The notes under the pieces are model-generated. The model did no database searches and was not told where the DNA came from. It saw only the letters and a list, made by a program, of their open reading frames with translations. DNA of 33,733 nucleotides, from contig CAYLNM010000028.1 of assembly GCA_964385045.1 (NCBI GenBank), positions 1 through 33,733 of the forward strand, read 5' to 3'. Positions within the stretch are counted from its first letter, which is position 1; the number at the start of each line of letters is the position of its first letter. This DNA is from CAYLNM01 sp964385045 (GTDB taxonomy: Bacteria; Planctomycetota; Phycisphaerae; Phycisphaerales; SM1A02). Made by a program: the position numbers and the translations under genes. This document shows, in pieces, positions 23,826 through 30,354 of the stretch.

Positions 23826-25433
23826 TCAGCAGCCGCCGCCCACCCGGAATCGGGCGAGCTCGCGGTCGGTCTTCGCGTCGTAGGCGTGCACGGTGCACAC
23901 GAGGCAGGAGTCGAACGAGCGGACCACGTGGCCGAGCTCGACCGGGTCCTCCGGATCCTCGATCGGGGCGCCGCAGATCGCCTGCTCCATCGGGCCCATC
24001 GTCCCCGAGCCGTCGCGGGGGCCGATGGTCCACGCCGTCGGCGTGACCACCTGGTAGTTGGCGATCTTGCCGTCCTCGATCCGGATCCAGTCCTGCAGGG
24101 AGCCGCGACTCGCCTCGGTCGCGCCCCAGCCCCGCCCCTCGGCGTGCTCGGTCGGCTTCACGTAGAAGCGGTCGTGCAGGTCGATCGCGTCGAGCCACTG
24201 CTGGACGCGGCGCACGTACTTCGGAGCCTCGTGCATCCGGCCGATCACCCGCGACATCACGCTCGCGCCGATCGCCCGGTGCATGTCGTAGGTGAAGGGA
24301 TCGTTGTCCTGGTGCGGCAGCCCGCCCGGGCCGCCGGCGATGACCTGCCGGGCGTACGGTCCGACCTCCATCGGCATGGCCTGTCCGTTCAGCATGTACC
24401 GGGGCGCCTTCGAGAAGGTGTACTTGCCCTGCCGCGCCCCGTCCCGCGGATCGATCGGATCCGTCACCCCGTCGAAGGGATGCAGCATCCCCTCGCCGCG
24501 GAAGAAGCTGAAGGTATGGTCCTCGCGCACGTTCTCCTGCTCGTACGCGTGGAACGTCTCGCCGTCGTAGACGCCGGACTTGCAGATCACCGAGTCGGCC
24601 CGCGTCGCGATGTCGGGCCGCTGGTAGTGATCCTTGTCCATGTAGGTGCCGCAGGAGAGATACGTGCCGCAGCCCCGGCCGTAGGCGTCCAGACCGACGT
24701 CCTGGCAGTAGCGGATGAAGAACGCCAGGTCGCTGTTGCGCTGGCTGTCGTTCTCGTCCATCCACTCGAGCATGTCGTTCCACGAGGCGATCTCGAGGTA
24801 GCGGTCGATCGAGCAGCCGAGCCAGTGCTTCTCGAGCCACTCGCTCGTCCAGTACTGGAGGATCGCGCGGGATCGGGTGACGTCGGACAGCGTCGGACCG
24901 CACATCACGCCGCCCGGGACCATGAACGAGGAGTGCGGCCACTGCCCGCCGAAGATCGCGTAGATCTCGACCGGCTTGTTCGAGAGCGTGACGCCGGGCT
25001 CGTAGGAGGTGCCGACGAACGGCGCCCACCGGCGGACCGCCTCGTCGTACAGCGGGCTCCTGGCGTACTTCTTGTTGACGAGGTCGATGCCGAAGAGGGC
25101 GTAGAACCACCGCGGGATCGACTGGAGCGTCTCGCTCGCCTGCGCGATCGCCCGCACGAGGTGGGCGTTCGGCGGGACCTCGGTGCGCCACGCCACGTCG
25201 AGCGCGTACGCCGCCTTGGTGAGGTGGCTGCCGCCGCAGATGCCGCAGATGCGGGGCGTGACGATCAGCCCCGCCTGCGGGTCCTTGCCCTTGAGGATGA
25301 TCTCGAAGCCGCGGAACATCGTTCCCTCGGTCCAGGCCTCGGTCACGATGCCGTCGTCGATGCGGCACTTGACGTCGAGCTCGCCCTCGACGCGGCCGAG
25401 CGACTCGGCCTTCAGCTCCATGGTCACGCCCAT
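23826..25433 (-). CDS. hucL: [NiFe]-hydrogenase large subunit, group 2a (Huc type)
   Basis: A 535-residue catalytic subunit. The N-terminal motif SLGRVEGELD is followed by R61-ICGIC66 (L1 motif; C63 and C66 bind nickel) and by GGSHLTKA. The C-terminal L2 motif is D508-SCLVC-TV-H516, with C510 and C513 as the remaining nickel/iron ligands; the usual DPC reads DSC here. After H516 follow 19 residues ending GGGC, the peptide expected to be cut off by the maturation protease. There is no signal sequence, so the enzyme is cytoplasmic. It splits H2 into protons and electrons, which leave through HucS. GGAAGGA lies upstream of the ATG. Group 2a assignment rests on the HucS match and the whole gene set. 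Confidence 0.95.
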   Translation of the reverse strand: MGVTMELKAESLGRVEGELDVKCRIDDGIVTEAWTEGTMFRGFEIILKGKDPQAGLIVTPRICGICGGSHLTKAAYALDVAWRTEVPPNAHLVRAIAQASETLQSIPRWFYALFGIDLVNKKYARSPLYDEAVRRWAPFVGTSYEPGVTLSNKPVEIYAIFGGQWPHSSFMVPGGVMCGPTLSDVTRSRAILQYWTSEWLEKHWLGCSIDRYLEIASWNDMLEWMDENDSQRNSDLAFFIRYCQDVGLDAYGRGCGTYLSCGTYMDKDHYQRPDIATRADSVICKSGVYDGETFHAYEQENVREDHTFSFFRGEGMLHPFDGVTDPIDPRDGARQGKYTFSKAPRYMLNGQAMPMEVGPYARQVIAGGPGGLPHQDNDPFTYDMHRAIGASVMSRVIGRMHEAPKYVRRVQQWLDAIDLHDRFYVKPTEHAEGRGWGATEASRGSLQDWIRIEDGKIANYQVVTPTAWTIGPRDGSGTMGPMEQAICGAPIEDPEDPVELGHVVRSFDSCLVCTVHAYDAKTDRELARFRVGGGC

Positions 25434-25476
25434 GCGGGTGGTCCTTCCTCTGTCGCCCCGGTGAATGCCTCGTGGC

Positions 25477-25498
25477 CGCGCCGCCTGGCGGCGGCGCG
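25477..25498 (-). promoter_or_regulatory. 9-bp perfect stem-loop between hucS and hucL
   Basis: CGCGCCGCC (25477-25485) and GGCGGCGCG (25490-25498) pair around a TGGC loop, in the 93 bases between the hucS stop and the hucL start. The hucL ribosome site at about 25438-25446 stays free. It may be a processing or stabilising hairpin. Confidence 0.65.
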
Positions 25499-25526
25499 AC
25501 GCCTCATGCGTCCGCTCGCGCGGGCG

Positions 25527-26498
25527 TCAGACGACGAACATGTCCTCCTTGGACCACTCCGGGGCCGAGGCCCGGGCCGCGGCCGCATGCAGCGTGTAGC
25601 TCAGCGGGTCCGTGCCCTCCGGCACGTCCTTCGGCACCACGCCGAGCACCTTCTGCGTCTTGAAGACGGTGCCCGGCATCAGGTCGTAGTGCGGCCAGTT
25701 CGGCTCGGTGCAGCCGTGGCACGGCTGGCCGGCCCGCGTCTTCGACGACTGGCGGTTCCACAGGATCCGGTTGCAGCTCGAGTGCGTGACCGGTCCGCGG
25801 CAGCCCTTCTCGTAGAACAGGCAGCCGGTGCGGGTGCCCTCGCCGAAGCTCTCGACCGACTGCTTCCACTCGAAGAACTGGTTCCGAGTGCAGCCCGTCT
25901 GCGTGAAGCTCTTGAAGAACGTCTGCGGCCGTTGGAAGTCGTCGAGCGCGATGTCGCCGACCCGGCCGGTGGCCAGCGCGACCAGGATCTGGCTGATCCA
26001 GTCGGGGTGCGCCGGGCAGCCCGGAATGTTGATCACCGGGAGACCCGAGCGAGCGACGTAGCCCTCGCCGAGGAAGCCGCCGCGCTTGGCCTTGCGGAAC
26101 TGCAGGCCCTCCGAGTCGCTCGGATTCGGCGCGGTCGCCGGCACGCCACCGAAGCTCGCGCACTCCCCCACGCCGACGGTCACGAACGCCTTCGGGGCCA
26201 GGTCCGCGACCCAGTCCTTGAACGGACGCCCGAGGAACATGTCGTAGCGCCCGGTGCCGTTGGGACCGTTGATGATGGTGCCCTCGACCACCAGCACGTC
26301 GAGCTCGCGCGACCCGTCGATGATCGAGTTCAGCAGGGCCTTGGCCTGCTCGCCCATCTCGGTGACGAGCGAGTGGTGATAGAGCACCTCGATGCCGAAG
26401 TCGGTGACGAGATCGATCACCGTCGGCTCCTCGGCGTTGAGGAACGACTGGGTGTTCCCGTTGCAGGCTCCGCCGTGCAGCCAGACGACCGTGGCCAT
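25527..26498 (-). CDS. hucS: [NiFe]-hydrogenase small subunit, group 2a (Huc type)
   Basis: A 323-residue electron-transfer subunit starting MATVVWLHGGACNGN. Cysteines fall into three sets of three: C12, C113 and C161 (proximal site), C242, C260 and C263 (medial), C203, C226 and C233 (distal). The second Cys of the usual proximal CxxC is N15, and the usual distal His is replaced (Q200-T-G-C203), so each site should hold a [3Fe-4S] cluster, as in mycobacterial Huc. The end APEWSKEDMFVV is the Huc/cyanobacterial uptake form. There is no Tat signal and no C-terminal membrane helix, so it is cytoplasmic. AAGGA lies 9 bases before the ATG; an Arg-rich upstream extension is rejected. Confidence 0.96.
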   Translation of the reverse strand: MATVVWLHGGACNGNTQSFLNAEEPTVIDLVTDFGIEVLYHHSLVTEMGEQAKALLNSIIDGSRELDVLVVEGTIINGPNGTGRYDMFLGRPFKDWVADLAPKAFVTVGVGECASFGGVPATAPNPSDSEGLQFRKAKRGGFLGEGYVARSGLPVINIPGCPAHPDWISQILVALATGRVGDIALDDFQRPQTFFKSFTQTGCTRNQFFEWKQSVESFGEGTRTGCLFYEKGCRGPVTHSSCNRILWNRQSSKTRAGQPCHGCTEPNWPHYDLMPGTVFKTQKVLGVVPKDVPEGTDPLSYTLHAAAARASAPEWSKEDMFVV

Positions 26499-26520
26499 GA
26501 TGTCCGTCCTTCTCTTGTGT

Positions 26521-26536
26521 CCGCGACGCGTCGCGG
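26521..26536. promoter_or_regulatory. 16-bp perfect palindrome in the hucS leader
   Basis: CCGCGACGCGTCGCGG reads the same on both strands. It lies 23 bases upstream of the hucS start codon, within the presumed untranslated leader. It could be an operator or form a hairpin near the ribosome site. Confidence 0.6.
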
Positions 26537-26558
26537 CCCCCGTCCGGGACGCCCCGAG

Positions 26559-26578
26559 CGGAAACCACCGGGTTTCCG
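26559..26578. promoter_or_regulatory. 8-bp inverted repeat upstream of hucS
   Basis: CGGAAACC (26559-26566) and GGTTTCCG (26571-26578) form a perfect inverted repeat with a four-base spacer. It is one of the few A/T-containing elements here, and it lies between the two divergent start codons just beside the rightward -35-like sequence. The spacing suits a dimeric repressor or activator. Confidence 0.6.
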
Positions 26579-26580
26579 AC

Positions 26581-26608
26581 TGGACATCACGCAGTTGGCG
26601 ATGATACT
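26581..26608 (+). promoter_or_regulatory. candidate rightward promoter for the DUF1641-hypA-hypB unit
   Basis: TGGACA (26581-26586) and GATACT (26603-26608) resemble -35 and -10 boxes with a 16-base spacer. The region is the most AT-rich of the central part. Start would be about 100 bases upstream of the DUF1641 ATG. Planctomycete promoters are poorly defined, so this is tentative. Confidence 0.35.
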
Positions 26609-26627
26609 CGGTGGGCTCCGAGTTCAA
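26601..26627 (-). promoter_or_regulatory. candidate leftward promoter for the huc operon
   Basis: On the minus strand TTGAAC (26627-26622) and TATCAT (26606-26601) form sigma70-like boxes, with a short spacer of 15 bases. This gives a leader of about 95 bases before hucS. It overlaps the candidate rightward promoter, so the two units may be regulated together. Confidence 0.4.
26607..26622. promoter_or_regulatory. inverted repeat between the -35 and -10 boxes (possible operator)
   Basis: CTCGG (26607-26611) and CCGAG (26618-26622) are perfect inverted arms around six bases, placed exactly in the spacer of the leftward promoter candidate and touching the -10 of the rightward one. This is where an operator controlling both directions would sit. 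Confidence 0.4.
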
Positions 26628-26716
26628 GCGTTTTCCTGAGATCGCGTTCATCCTCGTCGGGCGGACGTGATCCACGGAGATCCGCGCGAGCTCGCGACGC
26701 GGGGAAGGAGCCACCG

Positions 26717-27541
26717 ATGATCGCCGATGCCGATCCGACCGGGGACGACGGACGAGTCGCGCTCGAGCGGCTGATGCAGGATCCCGAGACGGCCGCGAGC
26801 GTCGCGGAGTTCCTCCGGAAGCTTCCCGAGCTCAACGCGGCGGTGGACGTTCTGCGCGACTTCGTGCACAGCTCGTCGCGCCTGGCCGACAACGCGGCCG
26901 ACATCGTCCAGACCGCCCGTACCGCGGCCGCCGCCGAGGGCGCGTCCATGGAGCGCATGGAGTCGCTGATGCGGGCTGCGGGCACGGGAACGCGGCTGCT
27001 CGAGGAGATGGCGGAGCCGCTGGGCGACCCCGAGACGGTCACCAGCCTCCGCGAGCTGGTCGAGATGGTGCCGAAGCTCGTGGCGGTGCTCGACATCCTC
27101 GAGCAGTTCGTCTCCGGCTCCTCCCGCTTCGCCGAGAACCTCAACGACATCGTGCTCACCGCCCGGAAGGCGGCCGAGAAGGCCTGGCCGGAACTCGGGG
27201 ACCGACAGTCACTTCTGGACCTTCCGGGCGAGCTGCTGCAGGTGGTGGAGTCGCCCGCGCTGCGGCGGCTGCTGGTCTCCCGGGTGCTCTCGGACGAGGC
27301 CCTCGACGTGATGGACCAGGTCGCCGACGCCACGATCGAGGCCCACCGCGAATCGGTCACCGCTGACGCGCGAGTTGGACGATTTGCCGCGTTCAAGGCC
27401 CTCGGCGACCCGGACGTTCAGCGGGGGCTCGCCCTGACCCTCGGCCTCGCCAAGTCCCTCGGCCGGCGGATGCACGAGGAGCACGACGGCCGGCCCGCGG
27501 TGGCGGCCACCCCGGGCGGGGGGAGCCCTCCCGGTGCATGA
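26717..27541 (+). CDS. DUF1641-type helical protein with internal duplication
   Basis: A 274-residue helical protein. Its end (AFKALGDPDVQRGLALTLGLAKSLG, about 225-249) matches the DUF1641 signature. Before that, residues 21-71 and 103-153 are clear copies of each other, sharing DPET, FV-x-x-SSR, N-x-x-DIV and TARxAA. Heptad-like hydrophobic spacing suggests long amphipathic helices. DUF1641 proteins recur beside sulfide:quinone reductases and formate dehydrogenases, so an adaptor between an enzyme and the membrane or quinone pool is possible. It lies divergent to hucS; in mycobacteria the stalk protein HucM is also encoded next to hucS. AAGGAG lies six bases before the ATG. Its end overlaps hypA by eight bases. 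Confidence 0.85.
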   Translation: MIADADPTGDDGRVALERLMQDPETAASVAEFLRKLPELNAAVDVLRDFVHSSSRLADNAADIVQTARTAAAAEGASMERMESLMRAAGTGTRLLEEMAEPLGDPETVTSLRELVEMVPKLVAVLDILEQFVSGSSRFAENLNDIVLTARKAAEKAWPELGDRQSLLDLPGELLQVVESPALRRLLVSRVLSDEALDVMDQVADATIEAHRESVTADARVGRFAAFKALGDPDVQRGLALTLGLAKSLGRRMHEEHDGRPAVAATPGGGSPPGA

Positions 27542-28028
27542 GCTGTCCATCGCCACCAACCTCGTCTCCGTGGCCGAGGAGGCGATCGCCCGGGCCGGCG
27601 GTCCCCGGGTCGAGGCGGTTCGCGTGCGGATCGGCGACCTGTCGGGCGTGGTGGTCGAGGCGCTCGAGTTCGCGTGGGACGTGGCGAGCGAGGGCACGAG
27701 CCTCGCGGGGGCCCGTCTCGACGTGGAACGGGTGCGAGCCCGGCTGCACTGCGCCGCCTGCGACCGCGCCTTCGCGGTGCCCGATCCGCCGTCCTTCCGC
27801 TGTCCCGGCTGCGGAGGCCCCTCGGCCCGGGTCGTGGCCGGCCGCGAGCTGGAGCTGACGGCACTCGAGCTCGCCGACGACGATGCGGGGGAGCCGGACG
27901 ACGGCGCCCCCGCGACCGCCGTCCCGTCCGACGCCCCGCCGTCTCGTTCTCCGGCGTCGGCGTCTCCGACGTCTCCCGCATCCCCGTTCGCGCCGTCCTC
28001 CCCGCCCCCCCCGTCCCCCCTCGGAGCC
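27534..28028 (+). CDS. hypA: HypA nickel metallochaperone (3' end at assembly gap)
   Basis: Starts with GTG as M-H-E-LSIATNLVSV; the Met1-His2-Glu3 start is the nickel site of HypA. Residues 73-100 hold the zinc-binding pairs CAAC and CPGC. The domain is complete by about residue 116 (ELELTALEL). No stop codon follows; instead about 50 residues rich in Ala, Ser, Pro and Asp run into the 10 N at 28029. HypA delivers nickel to the large subunit together with HypB. Either the stop codon lies in the gap or HypA and HypB are fused. The GTG is supported by the MHE motif and by an 8-base overlap with the upstream gene. Confidence 0.93.
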
Positions 28029-28038
28029 NNNNNNNNNN
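28029..28038. other. assembly gap (10 N)
   Basis: Ten unknown bases, likely a placeholder of arbitrary length. The gap follows a C-rich run (28008-28020) and removes the junction between hypA and hypB, including any hypA stop codon and the hypB start codon. Confidence 0.99.
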
Positions 28039-28769
28039 AGCCGCTCCTGCGCCCGGTTGAACACCGTCCACAGGTCCGAACGCGCATCCTCAAGAAGAAC
28101 GACGAGCTCGCCCGCGACCTGCGGGAGCGGTTCTTCGACCACCGCGTGTACGTGGTGAACGTCGTCTCGAGCCCCGGGGCGGGCAAGACCGAGCTGCTCA
28201 CGGCGGTGATGCGCGAGCTCGCCGCCGATCTCTCGGTGGCCGCGGTGGTGGGCGACCTCGCCACCGAGAACGACGCGGCGCGGCTGACCACGAGCGGCTG
28301 CCCGGCCCACCAGATCCTGACCGGCACGATGTGCCACCTCGAGGCGGACATGGTCGAGTCGGCCCTCGCCGCGGCGGCCTTCGACCTCGAGGGGATCGAC
28401 CTGCTGCTGATCGAGAACGTCGGCAACCTCGTCTGCCCGCAGGGCTTCGACCTCGGCGAGGACCTCCGCATGCTGCTCTTCCCGAGCACCGAGGGCGAGG
28501 ACAAGCCGCTGAAGTACCCGACGCTCATCAACACCTGCGATCTGGTGGTGCTCTCGAAGATGGACCTCGCGGAGCCGGTGGGATTCGACGAGACCCTCGC
28601 CCGCACCAACTGCGACGCGGCCCGCCCCGGCGTCCCGGTGATCGCCACCTCCGCCCGCACCGGCGACGGCGTGCGGGCGCTCGCCGACGCGCTGCGGGAG
28701 CGGGTGGCGGCCAAGCGCGGGGCCGAGCGGATCGTGGATGCACGGGAGCCGCTGTCGGCCCCGGCCTGA
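28039..28769 (+). CDS. hypB: HypB nickel-inserting GTPase (5' end at assembly gap)
   Basis: About 242 visible residues. Motifs are ILKKNDELARDLRERF, the P-loop SSPGAGKTEL, VVGDLATENDAARL, the dimer-interface metal site TGTMCHLEA (Cys-His), IENVGNLVCP (the second metal Cys) and the guanine-binding VLSKMDLAEP. This is the whole GTPase domain, which provides energy for nickel transfer from HypA. No start codon is visible between the gap and the domain, so the N-terminal part, often a Cys or His-rich nickel store, is missing. The frame agrees with hypA only if the gap length is truly 10, which should not be trusted. Confidence 0.94.
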
Positions 28770-28890
28770 GCCGCGGGGCCGCGCGAGGAGCGAGCCGCGA
28801 CCGGCCGCGGGCGTGACCGCGGGCCGGCCCCGGGGGGACGAGGACGCGGCGGAGGTGCGCTCCGCCGCGCACGGGAAGGCGTCGATTCCG

Positions 28891-28910
28891 GGGGCCGCGG
28901 CCGCGGCCCC
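28891..28910. repeat. 20-bp perfect palindrome upstream of the nickel permease gene
   Basis: GGGGCCGCGGCCGCGGCCCC is self-complementary over its full length. It lies in the 168 non-coding bases between hypB and the permease, 27 bases before the permease ATG. It could be a protein-binding site, a cruciform-prone element or an intercistronic hairpin. Confidence 0.7.
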
Positions 28911-28937
28911 GGCCCCGGGACGACGGAGGCGACGACG

Positions 28938-29771
28938 ATGGACGTCCTGGGTGCCGCGGGGTCCGCCCCCGGCGCGGCGACGGCGACGGCGACGACAATG
29001 CTCGCCCACGGGGGGCACGAGCACGTGCAGACCTTCATCGGCACCGCGCCGCTGATGGCCGGGCTCGTGGTCGGCGCCGCGCACGTCGTCACCGGCCCCG
29101 ACCATCTCGCGGCGGTGACCCCGCTGGCGATGCGGCACCGCGAACGCACGTGGGTCGCGGGCTGCCTCTGGGGCCTCGGCCACAGCGGCGGCGTCTGGCT
29201 GCTCGCGGCGCTCGCCCTCGCGCTGCGGGAGGTGGTCCCGATCGAGGCGATGAGCTCCTGGAGCGAGCGACTCGTTGGGCTCACGCTCGTCGCGGTCGGC
29301 CTGTGGGGCCTCCACGGCGTACTGCGGCTGCACGTGCACGCCCACCGGCACGAGCACCCCGGTCCCGACGGCCGGATGCACGCCCACGAGCACGTGCACG
29401 TGCACGCGGTGCCGCTGCCGGCCCGGCTCGCGGGGGCCGATCCGCATCATCGGCATGACGCGGGCGCCCACCGGCACCGCCACGGCCTGCTCGGGATCGG
29501 GGCGCTGCACGGCGTGGCGGGCACCTCGCACCTCGTCGGCGTGCTGCCCGCCCTCGCCCTGCCGGACCGGACGACGGCCGCGATCTACGTGCTCGCCCTC
29601 GGCGTGGGCTCGATCCTCGGCATGGGCATCTTCACCGGCGGACTCGGCATGCTCATGCGGGCGGCGGACCGGGCCGGAGCGGCGCTGAGCCGTGGCCTCA
29701 TGGCCGCCGGCTCCGTGGCCGCGGTGGTCGTGGGCGTGGTGTGGCTGGGGCGCACGGGCGGCGGCGGGTGA
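28938..29771 (+). CDS. NicO/UreH-type nickel permease with His-rich loop
   Basis: A 277-residue membrane protein with about six helices. The first helix pair carries AAHVVTGPDHLAAVTPLA, the HxxxGPDH metal motif of the NicO/RcnA/UreH superfamily, and GLGHSGGVWLL follows. A second motif, GALHGVAGTSHLVGVLPALALP, begins the other half. Between them, residues 130-182 are a loop with about 20 histidines (HVHAHRHEH, HEHVHVHA, HRHRH), as in nickel and cobalt transporters. Given its place behind hypA and hypB, nickel uptake for the hydrogenase is likely, though relatives also export nickel. GGAGG eight bases before the ATG supports this start over Met21. Confidence 0.88.
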   Translation: MDVLGAAGSAPGAATATATTMLAHGGHEHVQTFIGTAPLMAGLVVGAAHVVTGPDHLAAVTPLAMRHRERTWVAGCLWGLGHSGGVWLLAALALALREVVPIEAMSSWSERLVGLTLVAVGLWGLHGVLRLHVHAHRHEHPGPDGRMHAHEHVHVHAVPLPARLAGADPHHRHDAGAHRHRHGLLGIGALHGVAGTSHLVGVLPALALPDRTTAAIYVLALGVGSILGMGIFTGGLGMLMRAADRAGAALSRGLMAAGSVAAVVVGVVWLGRTGGGG

Positions 29772-29793
29772 GCTCCAGCGGTCCGCGGGCGCC

Positions 29794-30354
29794 TCACGGG
29801 CGGGACGCGGCGTCCGCGGCCTCGGCGTCCTCGGCGTCCTCGGCGTCCTCGGCGTCGTCCGCCAGGGCCAGCTTCAGCCCCGCGTGGCTGTCGACGAAGC
29901 CGAGCCGTCGGTAGAAGGCGATCGCCCGCTCGCGCGACCGGGTGCTGGTGAGCTGGACCATGCGGCAGCCGCGGGCGCGGGCCCGCCCGATCGCGTGCTC
30001 GATGAGCCGGCGGCCGAGCCCGCCGCCGCGGTGGTCGCGATGCACCCGCACCGACTCGATCTGACCCCGGGCGGCCCCGCGGTGGGAGAGCGACCGCAGG
30101 ACCGTGAGCTGCACCGTGCCGACGATGGCCCCGTCCGCGGCCTCGGCCACGAGCAGCTCCTCGTCGGGGTTCGCGTCGATCGCGGCGAAGGCGGCGAGGT
30201 ACTCCGGGTGCGGCGGCTCCCCGGGCGCGGGCACGGTCTCGCGCGTTCGTCCCAGCGGGTCGTCGGCGAGCAGCCGCACGATCGCCGGGACGTCCGCGGC
30301 GGTGGCCCGCCGGATGCGCAGCACCGGGTCCGCGGGCTCGCGGGCGGCGCTCAC
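29794..30354 (-). CDS. GNAT family N-acetyltransferase
   Basis: A 186-residue protein with the standard GNAT fold. It starts LRIRRATAADVPAIVRLLADDP, has the core strand AIVGTVQLTVLRSLS, the acetyl-CoA-binding VHRDHRGGGLGRRLIEHAI (Q/RxxGxG/A motif region) and the closing helix and strand RAIAFYRRLGFVDSH. The acceptor substrate is unknown. The end is an acidic repeat Ala-Glu-Asp, coded by a 9-bp tandem repeat. It starts at a GTG whose GTGA overlaps the stop codon of the preceding membrane-protein gene, so the two are coupled. It converges with the nickel permease gene, 22 bases apart. Confidence 0.93.
   Translation of the reverse strand: MSAAREPADPVLRIRRATAADVPAIVRLLADDPLGRTRETVPAPGEPPHPEYLAAFAAIDANPDEELLVAEAADGAIVGTVQLTVLRSLSHRGAARGQIESVRVHRDHRGGGLGRRLIEHAIGRARARGCRMVQLTSTRSRERAIAFYRRLGFVDSHAGLKLALADDAEDAEDAEDAEAADAASRP
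29821..29856. repeat. 9-bp tandem repeat in the acetyltransferase gene
   Basis: Four perfect copies of CTCGGCGTC. On the coding strand they give repeated Asp-Ala-Glu triplets in the C-terminal tail of the GNAT protein. Confidence 0.95.

Noticed and set aside
25433..26714. Longer starts for hucS and other genes (72 extra residues for HucS)
   Set aside because: The extension is Arg-rich, spans the presumed promoter, and the family's conserved start follows directly after an AAGGA ribosome site.
27534..28769. A single continuous HypA-HypB protein
   Set aside because: The frame is continuous only if the 10 N are exactly 10 bases. Reported as two genes with the fusion left as a possibility.
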